From Ambrosia x helenae (taxonomy: Eukaryota; Streptophyta; Magnoliopsida; Asterales; Asteraceae), in the NCBI GenBank assembly GCA_030844895.1, contig CM061229.1:122463682-122527681 (forward strand): a stretch of DNA of 64,000 nt, written 5' to 3'. This document shows, piece after piece, positions 11,678 to 23,184 of the stretch. The first letter of the stretch is position 1. Every line of letters begins with the position of its first letter. Position numbers and translations under genes: made by a program. The notes under the pieces are model-generated. The model saw only the letters and a list, made by a program, of their open reading frames with translations. It did not search any database and had not been told where the DNA came from.

Positions 11678-14444
11678 TGTAACAACCTACACCTTCCGTT
11701 TTTTTCATAAATGAATCAACCGGTCCCTTAACTATTTCAAGATCTTCATTTTTAACCCTCGTATTTAAGCATTTATAAACTGTCGTTTACCTGGAATTAA
11801 TGAACTTTTTTTTACTAATTCTAAACAACTCTCTTCAAGAAGAGTTACGATTACGATTTGGACACATTAAATATTTAAAGTTTCCAAGATATAAAAGTTT
11901 AAGTGTTTATTATAGTGTTAATTAACAAATTATTATTTACTAGAATTTAACATTTAGTTATAATATACAATATTGAAGTGTAGTAATTGTGAGTGGAGTT
12001 TAAATAGTTTTCTACTACATAACATTTCGTAACTCTCCAAATGAAACTTCCTGTGACCATAATTAGAAATTGATGGAATGAATTAATGCTATTTGTTTAG
12101 TAACTAATTGACTTTTATGAGAAATAACCCACAAATTATCAAGTCTCATTAATGTGACATACATGAAACCACTAGTAGACATGTATAAATACTAACTTAA
12201 GCCTTGATCATATGGAACTTGTGGAAGTTACGAAACCTACAAATGAATACCCCTTTCCCATGATTAATTTTTATACATTCATATGCTTCCTAACGCTTTA
12301 GCTCTCAAGATCTATATCACAATCATACCAATCACTTCCTGCTCGTCTAAACCTTTCAAACCCACATTTAAACCATCCAAAACGTTACCAGAATCGCTTG
12401 GATTTTTGCTTCAAAGTTTCGAATCTTATTGTTTCATTTTCGAGCATAAAACGTGTTTGTAAGTATCAAATTCTTTTGCCGTTTTAATCTTTATATAGTA
12501 CCTTACATAAACCCTATGGTTTCGATGACTAACAAAAACATTATTGGGTTTATTGATTTTAGGTTAGGGTTAGGGTTCTTGAGGTTGAATTGGGGAAGAA
12601 GATGTATATGGGTTTATAGTTTAAATAAATTTAACTTTCAAACTAATAAACATAAGGTGCTCTAGTGTAGTGGTTTATGTTGGAGCATTTGAGGATGAGG
12701 ATCCAGGTTCGAACCCAGGCATCCCCACCTTTTATTTTTCAGATTTTTACACATATACACATATATATATATATATATATTTTAATGATATTATAACCAT
12801 TTAAAATAGGTATAAACTTGTTATATTTATAATAAATTCATTTTTGCTCCAAAAATTATAAAAATTTAGGTGTAGCATCTTGACACCATGAAGAAAATTA
12901 CCACACTTTTATTTTCTGGAAAATGTCTTATTTTCATATTTTTATTGAATTTATTTGTTTTAATCGTATGTAATTGATTAAAAATTCATTTTTAATGATT
13001 TTAGTCTCAAACTTTTTGGGAAATTATTTTTCACCATCATGGACTGAAATAAAAATGATTGGTTCAGAAAACATTTATTTTTATTAATTTTCCTATTTTT
13101 AATCATTTAAACATGATTTAATCTCATTAAATCAGTTTTAAATATAAATAAGTTTATAAAAATTGTGAGAAAATTATTTTCATTAACTTACATCAGAAAT
13201 CATTTATTTTCTATAAAAAATAGTATATTTGGATCATTTCTTGAATTATTAGTCTTATTTATGTTTAGTTTGACATAATTGATCATTTATATATTTATAC
13301 TATTAAATATCTATTTTATAAATACTTTTCCTATAAAATTTTATAGAAATAATTCCATGTTTGAAAATATTAATTACAATTTATGGGATCATCGTGTAAC
13401 TCATAAGTATTTATTTCAACATTTATGATTATTGTATTTATTTACAATAATTAGTTAAAGTAATTACCTAAATTATTTTGTATTAATTAGTTAAACATAT
13501 GGTGACCTAAATATTTAATTGGTAATAATTATATTACCTAAATCCTAATTACAAACTTTAGTATATTATTTTTTAATATACAACTTTTATAGTAATTCGA
13601 CTTATCATAAAAACTCTAATTCCCCAAATCGACTTAGCAAACCCTAATGCCTTAGGCCCTAGTTACCTTAGACTTTTTAGACATTTCCTTATTAGTATGC
13701 TTACACATTATAGGTTGAATTCCTCGGAATTTCCATTACTTAGCTCACGACCGCTTAAGTGGATTTTGATCGCTTTCGCAAACTGTGAGTATATCTTTCC
13801 CCTTTTTTTTTTTACTGTTTTACTACTTTGGGGTGACTCATGTACCTATATATTAATCAACTTTCAATTTCTTATACTTAATGCAATTCTCATGTGTGTT
13901 TGCTTTATGTTAATTGGTGTGTCTATGACTTGTCAAAATCATTAACCGCTGGGCGGCCTAACTTTTCAATGAATAGTACTATGGTATACCCCCTTGAGAC
14001 TCTGTTGAGAGAATCTTGGTCATTGTCTTGTTAATTCATTATTCAGTTGGTTAGTCATGTGTTAGTCGTTATTCTCAGGTTTGGTTTTGAACGGATATTA
14101 CTTATTACATAATTGCAAATGGTACCGCACATGAATTGCTAAACATTTTTCCTACTATATATATTCAAACAGGGTATGCTCACCAATACAATTTTGTATT
14201 GACATATACTATTTTCGTACATGTTTCAGGTTGTTTTGAGATGCATCCTTTAAGCTTTCGGATTTATATTTAGATTTTGATTCATTGTATTTCAATTTAG
14301 TTGACAGTTAGAATCGTTGTATTTCATTTCAATGTAATAAATTATTTAATCAATGTATTCAAATTTACACTTTAGTCCATGAGCTATTGAACAATCGTCA
14401 CTACGTGACACCTCGATGTTTCCGCCATCGGTTGGGGTGTTACA
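11678..14444 (+). repeat. 3' LTR of the 7.9-kb element
   Basis: 2767 bp, near-identical to 6549-9320 with small differences in TA and T runs. Ends GGTGTTACA, followed by the GTGTG duplication. Confidence 0.92.
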
Positions 14445-14978
14445 GTGTGTCTATGGCTTGTCAAAATCATTAACCGCTGGGCGGCCTAGCATTTCAATGA
14501 ATAGTACTATGGTATACCCCCTTGAGACTCTGTTGAGAGAATCTTGGTCATTGTTATGTTAATTCATTATTCAGTTGGTTATTCATGTGTTAGTCATTAT
14601 TCATAGGCTTGGTTTTGAAAGGATACTACTTATTACATAATTGCAAATGGTACCGTACATGAATTGCTAAACATTTTTCTTACTATATATATATTCAAAC
14701 AGGGTATGCTCACCAATACAATTTTTGTATTGACCAAATGATTTTGTACATGTTTCAGGTTGTTTTGAGATGCATCCTTTAAGCTTTCGGATTTATATTT
14801 AGATTTTGATTCATTGTATTTCAATTTAGTTGACAGTTAGTATCGTTGTATTTCGTTTCAATGTAATAAATTATTTAAACAATGTATTCAAATTTACACT
14901 TTAGTCCATGAGCTATTGAACAATCGTCACTACGTGACACCCCCATGTTTCCGCCATCGGTTGGGGTGTTACACCCCT

Positions 14979-15416
14979 TGAACTCGTAGATTTGTTAGTA
15001 GGTGAAATAAGAATAATCATAGACGTGTTTGTATTTTACCTATCATCATATCAATATATACTTTTACTCCTCTTTGGTCGTATAAATCTAGTCTTACTAA
15101 TACGATCATGGTAACATGAAAATCTTTACAAACACAACCGTAAAAAAAGGATGGAAAATGGTATTAACCAAGCTAACAATGCATACATCCGGGCTGTAAA
15201 CAAACCAAATGTTCATCGAACAGTTCAACGGGAAATTTGTTTGTGTTCGTTCGTTTAATAAATAAACAAACATGAACAAAGGTCGTGTTTATTCATTTAT
15301 GTTCGTGAATGTTTGGCAACGTGTTCGTTTATACTTGCTTGTGTTCGATAGTTCAATAATGCAACAAATTGATTTTTGATTTATAGAGTTTGAAAGTCCC
15401 TAAAGTTGTAAATGAT
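14979..15416. other. intergenic, repetitive GTTCGTTC-type sequence
   Basis: No gene seen. 15200-15360 is rich in GTTCGTTCGTTT and AATAAACAAAC type motifs common in dispersed plant repeats; ends could not be placed. Confidence 0.4.
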
Positions 15417-15575
15417 GTTGGAATTCTTACAATGAAATGGAGACAATGATAATTCTACAAAGAAGCAAACAGAAAGAAAAGGACTGAACGTATTAGAAAC
15501 AGGAACCGGGCTTGTGTTTGACATAACAAACTTAAACAAATTTTTTGTTCTAACAGTCTTGATCTCTTTTCAGAA

Positions 15576-15782
15576 ATGGAGAATTCGCAGCCCATGACTA
15601 CTGCTGCTCTTCTGAATTCCACTGTCGTTGGAGTTTCTGCAGTGTTTACTCTTGCTGTTGTTGTTACTACTGGTTTAGTGGCACCGTTGCCGAATGCGGT
15701 AGCGAGCCATGCTGAAAAACCAGAGAAGTTCGCTGGTGTGAACTTCAAACAGATTCGTCTCCTGGTCTTCAGCTGCGTTTAA
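15576..15782 (+). pseudogene. possible Copia gag N-terminal fragment
   Basis: A 68-codon frame beginning MENSQPMTTAALL and containing EKPEKFAGVNFKQ, which resembles the start of Gag in some plant Copia elements (K-P-x-K-F-x-G-x-N-F-K). It stops after LLVFSCV, and the DNA there (GTCTTCAGCTGCGTTT) is repeated in reverse beside the right arm of the surrounding inverted repeat. It is short and could be a chance frame. Confidence 0.35.
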
Positions 15783-15876
15783 TAGGAATAATTAGGCGAC
15801 TTTAAATGGCTTAATGTGCAACTTTAATTGGCTTATTGAACAGCCAACAGTTTCATCTCTTGGTATACTGACTATA

Positions 15877-17031
15877 CTAGTTGGAAACCCGCACGTTGCT
15901 GCAGGACGGTTAAGATAAATATATTTTTTTGAACAATGCACAAGCGTAGCCGTGTTAGCCCACCAAGCTGTAGGAAAAGTGTAAAACGTAATTGTCTTTG
16001 AATGCGAAACGATGTATATGAAATTAATCCATTTCTCTTCATTGTTTAAACTTTGAAAAGAAATTATATATTTTTATATCCAACATATACGTTCTTATAA
16101 CTTTTCATGACACACTATGTAAATTGTCCAACCATATGTCCTTAACTTCCAACATCTAAGAGATGATGTGTACACATGACACACAAGTATAAAAAAGATT
16201 TCACTATATATGAAAATGGACTTCTTTTATCATTAAAATTCAGTCATCAGCACTGTTCTCAAAATCAAATATGAGCATAGATATTTTTTATTCCCAAATA
16301 TTTCTATATAATTTTTCACAAATTTAGACCAAACCACCATATGTATACGTATTGTCAAGCATGAACTCAAAACCAAATATGAGCATAGAAACCAAAACAA
16401 AGTAGATAAACCAAAACACAACCATTCGATATCAGTATAAACAAGTAAACAGAGAAGTAAAGAAGTATCAACAAGACATTTTTTTAATAAACAAATCAAG
16501 TTTAACCAGGAAGATGAACTTGCAGATACAATCCACTTTCGGATTGTGTCAACGTTTTGCCAGATTCGTTACAACATGATTACTCTTTTCAGAGTCCTCG
16601 GTCGCATCTTGTCGTTCTTATTAAATAATTAAAATAAAAAAACCTTATCAACAGAAAATCAAAACGTACCGTACTACTTGGTGTTGTGTGCGCGTCACTT
16701 CGTACCACCATTGACTCTCTGCAAAGATAAAGTAATTTGTTTCAGCAATTTTCATGATGAACGACACTGTATATTTATATAAACATATGCAATTTTAAAG
16801 AAAGAAAGAAAATGTAAAATTAATATTTGTTGAATATAATTATTTGAAGCTTGTGGTAAACCTTTATTTATCTTTACTACATGGTACAAGTATCTTAATG
16901 CATTGAAGGGTAATTTGGGGAAGATTTATATGACATTAGAGGGTTGAAGCACATGACTTTTCACATTCCATCTTAACTTTACCAAGTTGGACATGTTTGC
17001 CCATTGCTCACTCTTTATAATGTAGTAGAGA
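15877..17031 (-). mobile_element. non-autonomous Helitron
   Basis: Read on the minus strand it starts TCTCTACTACATTATAAAG (17031) and ends with a small hairpin CCTGCA-GCAACG-TGCGGG, then TTTCCAA and CTAG (15880-15877). The base before TC is A and the base after CTAG is T, as for Helitron insertion in an AT dinucleotide. 1155 bp, no Rep/helicase. It sits inside the 15.4-17.2 kb inverted repeat. Confidence 0.65.
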
Positions 17032-17345
17032 TAAATACTGTGTAGTTCTATGCAGAAGACACGTACTGAATACTAAACACATTCACAGAACATACAATCG
17101 ACGACGATTCTGTTTAAGGGAATTGTGTCAAACACAAGCCCGGTTCCTTTTTCAAATATGTTCAGTCTTTTTCTTTCTGTTAGCTTCTTTGCAGAATCAT
17201 CATTGTCTCCATTTCACTGTAAGAATTCCAACAAACGCAGCTGAAGACAAGGAAGAAGCTGAAGACCAAGAGACGAAACTGTCTTCTGGAAGAAATCGAG
17301 CCAGAACCCATTTTTGCACCCCCAACCCCCCTGCGCGCGGGTAGG

Positions 17346-18240
17346 CGCTAGAGTATAATGTAACTTAACATTTTAAATCTCCCACTCAAGCTTCATCTTA
17401 TAAACTCCTCCAAATTCCATCTCCCTACCAACGTAGGACACAACTAACTCACATTCACTATAAAATTTCCAACAAATGAAAAATTACATTAAAATAACCA
17501 TTTTGTAAAAGTTCCACGGTCCAAATAAATAACCTTACTAACTGAATGATTCAAATAATTAAAAGGTTACATTACATAAAATGATCATTTTGTAACTTTA
17601 ACCCAAAACAAACATTAAACACAGTGACTATTTTAAGAATAGTTAATTAGATGAATTTATACAATTACAAGTAGGTGAGATGGAAAGGAATTACATGGGA
17701 ACCGTGCTCGCATGCTACCCATGTGTCTCTAATTCCTCGTACATGTATGCAAATAATAACTATATAATATTACACCTTTCAAGTTTGTACAAGGTGTTGT
17801 ATATAAAATTAAAAGCAAGCAATGCATGATAAAATTGTATATTTTTATGAATTTCCCTCTGCAATCCAACGGAGTTGTAAAATTTATATTCATTACCATG
17901 GGTTAACCTTATCAGTCATTGGCCATCTTTTCTTGGGCTGGACGAGGCTCGGCCCGCCCAACCTTTTAGCTTCGTAGTGTAAACTTATTGAAAATTTTCA
18001 AAAAAAATTATACGTATTAAGTTCGGCTCTACCAAATTAAACCCGGCCCTAACAGGTTTTTTGTTCGGTATCTGCCATTGTTATCAGTTAACTACACGAT
18101 TTGATATAAAGATAAAATATTAGAATATTAAATTTAATGTTATATTAATTCTTTTCTATTAAAGTTGATTAAGATACTAAATTTGTTTCATTAGATTATT
18201 AGAATAGCTTATCAAGCTTCAATCAGGTAAACAGTAAATT
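17346..18240. other. intergenic, no feature seen
   Basis: AT-rich. A short GGCTCGGCCCGCCCAACC stretch near 17945 and related CCGGCCC words near 18040 look like remnants of a dispersed repeat; no ends or coding sequence were found. Confidence 0.4.
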
Positions 18241-18241
18241 T

Positions 18242-19690
18242 TTTTTTCTTCAATTTTAACATAAAACTTTATTAACACGTAACTGCGGAAAATTACATCA
18301 AGATAGCGGGCAGGCGGGTAACAAACTGCGTCGCCACCCTTTTCTGGACGGCAAACCCTAACCTACTAAACACGAACCCATCCCCCCCCCCCCCCGGAGT
18401 CGAGACACTGCTATGAATAACCCGTTTGACTTTGGTCAGGAAACGGATGGCTTCCGGTACAAAGGAGTCAAAGGTATCAAATGCTAGGGGTACAAAAACG
18501 TGTTGGTTGTCCTCACAAGCTTTAGCATGCTTCTCAACTTTCTTCGCATATGCTTTCCGTACCGCTTGCCCTGGTACAAAACCACTATCCCTCAAACCAA
18601 CCAAGGGAGATACACCTGTTAGGTCGACACAAGCGTGTTTCCCCCCGGCCCACCCAAAGACAAGCAGGTCTGCTCGACGTAGGGTGGATCTCCCTTCTGC
18701 GGGGTCCAAGAGGAAATTCACAGGAGCCTCCTTATTGGCTGAGATCCCAGCCCTTCTTAAAATGTCACAAAGAACGTCCCGGACCAAGTCATGCCTATAT
18801 TTGAAACCCGACAACTCCTTACAGTGAACCGCGTGTTCCCCGTATTTGTCCAAGCATGCCTTACGACAAATCGGACAGACTTCATCTTCATAGTACATGG
18901 GGATCACCAAACGATATTTAAGAATTGCTCTGCAACCCCAGACATGGTTTGGCCCAAACCTTCTATTGGGATAACATTCAGGAATCTTGGGCATGGGGGC
19001 TTTGCAAACATTCAATAACTGCCTTTTGGCGGGGGACAGATCAAAAGCTTCACTCAGGCTCTGTGCGATTTTGACAAAAAGGGCATTCGCCAAAGTTTTC
19101 TGAGGCTTTGGGGGGGGGGAGTGTCCTTGCTAGAAAAACCGCCAATATCAAAACATGTGAGATAGTCATTTATCCTTTCGAGGGCCTGCACGTAGTCCAA
19201 GTCCATGACGACAACCCCGCTATTCCTTAAGATGTGGTCTTGGAGATTCCAAGACTGAGCTCGCGATGCGACAAAAGCATACACCCCAACATCCTTTGCT
19301 GAGAGAGGCCCTAGTCCTCCCAAACGCATCGGCAAGGACGTCAGTCGCCACTGTAGGTCACCAAAGAACGGACCCCCACATACCACTATATCTTCGATGG
19401 CTTCCCGCAGACCCTTGTCAAAACATGATACCGCTTCATCCGTCAAGGCGGGTTTGGCATGTCCGTAAACCAAAAAGCAACTTAGCGACCCCCATACAAG
19501 ATCTGAGCAAGATGAGTTCACTCTGAGGATCCCTAAGGCAGGACAAAAGTTTCATAAGATCAATCGCGCGTGAGGCTCTTTGCCCTGCCAATTCCCGTAT
19601 AAAGTAATAGTCCCTAAGATTGCGGTAAATATTAGTGTTTTGATGCCAAATGTGAAATGTGGCAGAAAATTAAAACTAGTTAGGATTTAC
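18242..19690 (-). pseudogene. retroelement 3' part with zinc-knuckle and nuclease-like C-terminus
   Basis: Minus-strand coding remnant in three frame segments. Segment 1 (about 19680-19440) includes NIYRNLRDYYFIRELAGQRA. Segment 2 (19470-19110) includes GDLQWRLTSLPMRLGGLGPL, similar to post-RT regions of plant reverse transcriptase-like proteins. Segment 3 (19110-18293) ends RLPAILM. Segment 3 has CPICRKACLDKYGEHAVHC (a CCHC-type knuckle), then RRADLLVFGW and CVDLTGVSPLVG, which recall an R-x-D...D-x-T nuclease core of the PD-(D/E)XK or restriction-like type; this reading is inference. Frame breaks lie near 19455 and at a G10 run (19110-19119). The 3' UTR has AATAAA (minus strand, near 18268) and an A-rich tail at 18241-18252, as in a non-LTR element. 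The RT core is absent. Confidence 0.6.
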
Positions 19691-19705
19691 TGCAAAGGAT
19701 GGTAC

Positions 19706-21523
19706 CAGTGGCGGATCTAGGCATTTTTTTCACTGGGTTCCTTGTTTAGATGCTCTAATTTCATATGACCGAACATAAAAAATTTCGGGTCGGTACATGG
19801 GTTCGGGTCGGTTTAGGTTTCAAAAAGTTAAAATTTAGCATCCCTAAAATAACTAAAACGATAATTCTAGAAGTATTTAGGAGGGTTGTAAGCATTTACA
19901 TACTTTAATTGTCTGTCCAACTATGGCTTTTACCACAGCAAGAGACCAACTCATTCCAGCACAGGTCCCGCTTCAATGCGATCCTGCACAAATAACACAA
20001 CTAATACGGTTGTAGAACGTTTACTTGGTACATGACCAACTAAACATTGAAAGCAAGAAAATAAAATGAGCAAGAAGTGCAAGTATTATCCTCAAAGGTA
20101 ATGGACACATCACTCCATGTTCTTAGCTTTGTATGAGGGTGTTTGGGATTGAGTTTCAAAACAACTTATTGACTTATTGGCTTTTTCAAAAAGCCAATAA
20201 GTCAATAAGCTGTTTGTGTAACCTAAAAGCACTTTTTGTTTTGACTTTTGGCTTTTGGCTTTTAAGGGTGGAAAAACTGTTTTTGAAAAGTTAGAAATCC
20301 TGGCTTTTGGCTTTTGACTTTTGGAAAAAAATTACAAATGTACCACCCATACAACCAATATTCACAATAAGTTAAGCGAAACACTTAAAAAAAATACAAT
20401 CTATTGACTTTTTGACGTTTCTCATCCTAAAAGCTAATCCAAACACTTTTTCTAAAACTCCTTTTCAAAAAGTCATAAGCCAATAAGCACTTTTGACCAA
20501 AAGCACTTTTGCATCTCCAAACTCAATCCCAAACACCCTCATAGTAATCAGAGAGGCAATCTTTTTGCAAGTTTCATGTTCAAGTTAAGTAATAAAGGGC
20601 TCATATGGTTGAGTATCAAGTAGTTTCAGCAGTTTATCAAATGCTCAAGTTCAAGTTTATTATTGTAAATGACTAAATTCAAGTTCAGAAATCAAAGGTT
20701 TAAGTTCAAGCTTCAAAATCCAGATTCAACTGTTAGGATGTTTAGGAAGTGATTTCAGTTTGCTTGATCTATAATCTACTTTTAGGATAGTTAAGTTTCT
20801 ATAAAAACTAAATTCCTTTTAATTTTTTTTCATATATACTTATTTCTTCAGGTCCATCATCAATAATTCCTATTAATTTTTTTTCATATATACTTATTTC
20901 ATATAAACTTAAGGTTTCAATTAGTTAAAAAATACACAATAGGTAAAAATTACACAATAATGTTATAACCTTGTAACCACTAAAAATATACAATTAGTTA
21001 ACAATCGACAATACATTAAGTAACTAAAAGAAGTTATAAACAGTAGGTTACCTGCAGAGTGGAGGAGCCAAGGAGGAGAGGTGGCCGCCAGTAGGGTTTT
21101 ACAGGGGAGGGGTGGTCTGGTCGCTTGGAGGAGGAGATCGGGAGGGACAAAACCAGAACTGTTTGGGTTGGGACATGGAGAGGCGGCAGGGAGAAGGAGT
21201 GAGGGATGTGGTGCAGCCCTGCAGTGTTTGGAGGAGATGGGTTAAACCCTAGGTTTTTTATATGGAACATTGTTTTAAATGAAAAAGAAAAAAACATTAA
21301 AAAGGACGAAAAAAAAAGAATGCATCAAGCGGGAATCGAACCAGGCATCTCCCGATTTAAAAGCACACAAACAACCACTGGATTAGTTCACTTATTTGGT
21401 TATGGGTTCCTTTCGGCATTTATTTATGGGTTCCTTATAATTTTTCTACATAGGTTAACACTAAAATTTTCGAATCGACTGGGTTCCCGGGAACCCGCTT
21501 GTATAAGGTTGGATCCGCCCCTG
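19706..21523. mobile_element. non-autonomous hAT-like element
   Basis: Ends CAGTGGCGGATCTAGG and GGATCCGCCCCTG form imperfect terminal inverted repeats, with the perfect 8-bp duplication GATGGTAC at 19698-19705 and 21524-21531. TSD length and CAG..CTG ends fit hAT. 1818 bp, no transposase. It contains a 408-bp MITE (20134-20541). On the minus strand GGTTCGATTCCC (21331-21342) with CCAGTGGTTGT upstream (21371-21381) forms a tRNA-like cassette. Confidence 0.8.
20134..20541. mobile_element. MITE inside the hAT-like element
   Basis: A perfect 23-bp terminal inverted repeat beginning TGAGGGTGTTTGGGATTG, flanked by TA on both sides (20132-20133, 20542-20543). The interior is made of GCTTTTGG and AAAAAGCC words that can fold back. 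Non-coding. A TA duplication suggests Tc1/Mariner-type or a related family; the class is not certain. Confidence 0.75.
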
Positions 21524-21531
21524 GATGGTAC

Positions 21532-22391
21532 CTAAGATTGCGGTAAATATTAATGTTTTGATGCTATGCTTTTAAAAATCACATTTACAATCCTCATTTG
21601 TAACATTTTTGGTTCTTGACAACAGTTTAATAAAATTTATGTTATTATTTTTTGGAACATAAAACTCTTACCGTATATAAACTTGGCTTGACCCGCTTTA
21701 AGTAACTTACTTGTTGGTTTGTATAAATAGCTTGTTGTTAACTTATTATTTTAATCTAAAAAACAGCTATAAAAATAGTAAAAGAAAATGAGCTGACTAA
21801 AGTTAAAATAAATAATGCGGGTTTATAAATTATAAAACTCTGTGATCTCTATATTTGTTTGCTAGTTATTGTGAGGTGGCAGTTGAAACTTGAAAGTGGT
21901 TGCAATTTTTCTCTTCATGATGAGTAGGGACCTCTGATCAATCAAATGTTTTTTCAGTGAATGGAACTATCATACATAACATGTTCTCTTGTCTCTCCTT
22001 AATTTTACTACTTTCAATCCTATTGTACTTAAAAAGTTAAAGTCATAAAGTCTTTTCTATTCACATATTTTTATATGCATGTAGAGGATTAGTGGTGCTC
22101 AGGGTTGTTACCCAAAACTTAGTTCGGTTTGAAATCGGTCAGGTTGTGCCATTGAGTGTCTAATTTTTTTTTTACCTGAAAAGGGGGTTCTGACCGAAAG
22201 AGGATTCATTGGTTTTGAACGGGTTGAAACCGGTTCTAAACTATAGAGTTAAAACCCGATTTTAACCACGATTTGAACCATGTGGGTTGGGTCAGTCTAT
22301 GCCGATTTCAAAATAAGCTTGGGTTCGATTCAAAACCGAGTTCAGCTCCTATCCCGGGTTTTCCCCCACCTCTACATTAATGTATGTACAT
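21532..22391. other. intergenic; duplicated 35-bp segment at its left edge
   Basis: 21531-21565 repeats 19612-19647 (CCTAAGATTGCGGTAAATAT and onward), a stretch that is coding in the retroelement remnant. 22081-22375 has GTAGAGG...CCTCTAC ends and a CCGGTT-rich body, perhaps a small hAT-type MITE without a clear TSD. No gene seen. Confidence 0.4.
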
Positions 22392-22748
22392 AAGAGCGTT
22401 CACTTCCCATCAACTATTTCTTTACTCCATCTTCAAAATTTAAAAAGTTAACAAAAACATCAGTACATTCCATTCACCATCTTTAACTCCACTCCTAAAA
22501 TTTATCAAACACCCACACACTCCCCCCAAATTTAAAAAGCTATTATTATCCCTTATATAATCTCTCTCGCACACCACCCACACACAAACACACACAAAAA
22601 GAGAAATAGATAATAAAAAAGAAAGAGAAAAAAAATAGAATATAGAGATAGGTGTGGTGAATTGATGTGGGAGATTATTTAAAAAAAGATATAAATTTGA
22701 AAAAGTTAATTTTTGTAGTTAAAGTATAGGGTAGAAGATGGTGACGTG

Positions 22749-23102
22749 TAGAGGTGTAAAAAAAAAAAAAAAAACCCGAACCAAGAAAAAAAAATACTCG
22801 ACCTTACCCGTAGGGTATTCACCTGCTTTCCAAGTTTTACCCATACCCGGAAATAGGGACCCGGTTCCATACCTTACCCAGAACCGGTGACACCGGGTAT
22901 GATTTTTCAGGCAAATACCTTGACACAAACCAGACCAAGTTACTGTCAATACCCTAAAATACCATACATGGTCATAATTGTACCTAGTTTCATATCCTAC
23001 ATGGACCCGAACTTGACCCTGTTACTGTCAATACCCTAAAATACCATACCTGGTTCCATACCCAAATCCAAATATTAAAAAACTCGGTTATGTGCACATC
23101 TA
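22749..23102. mobile_element. hAT-like MITE, CCGGGT-rich
   Basis: Begins TAGAGGTGTA and ends TGTGCACATCTA, short imperfect inverted ends typical of plant hAT MITEs. The body is full of ACCCG and CCCGG words and has an A run at 22759. Flanking 8-mers match only partly. Confidence 0.45.
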
Positions 23103-23120
23103 GTGAAAGGTGTGTGAATT

Positions 23121-23132
23121 AGAGGTGAACAA

Positions 23133-23184
<52 letters not shown>

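Larger units (their letters stand above)
6549..14444 (+). mobile_element. non-autonomous LTR retrotransposon (LARD type), complete
   Basis: Complete 7.9-kb element with LTRs at 6549-9320 and 11678-14444, internal region 9321-11677, PBS TGGTATCAGAGCCATGG complementary to initiator tRNA-Met at 9324-9340, and a purine-rich tract AAAGTAGGGGAGA just before the 3' LTR. The 5-bp target duplication GTGTG (6544-6548 and 14445-14449) lies inside the older solo LTR. The LTRs are almost identical apart from microsatellite length, so insertion was recent. The 2.36-kb internal region holds no gag or pol frame, so mobilisation must have used proteins from another element. Confidence 0.92.
4515..14973 (+). 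mobile_element. older solo LTR, split by a nested element
   Basis: Two pieces, 4515-6548 and 14445-14973, together about 2.56 kb, form one LTR that starts TGTGACAACC and ends GGTGTTACA. The 5-bp duplication CCCCT flanks it (4510-4514 and 14974-14978). There is no partner LTR, PBS or internal domain, so it is a solo LTR. Sequence on both sides of the nested insertion matches the inserted element's own LTR closely in its second half (for example the stretch around 6340-6420 against 8570-8660), but the first 500 bp differ, so the two are related subfamilies. Confidence 0.88.
15417..17234. repeat. inverted repeat, arms of about 110-140 bp
   Basis: The left arm begins TGTTGGAATTCTTACA at 15418 and pairs with the right arm ending TGTAAGAATTCCAACA at 17234. 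Both share CAAACACAAGCCCGGTTCC in opposite orientation, and similarity over about 110 bp is high (roughly 90% by eye). The left arm runs TGTTGG to CTAACA (15418-15556), so each arm could be a short LTR of an element arranged head to head. The space between is partly filled by a Helitron. Confidence 0.7.

Noticed and set aside
18426..18827. 133-codon plus-strand frame
   Set aside because: Antisense shadow of the retroelement remnant on the minus strand.
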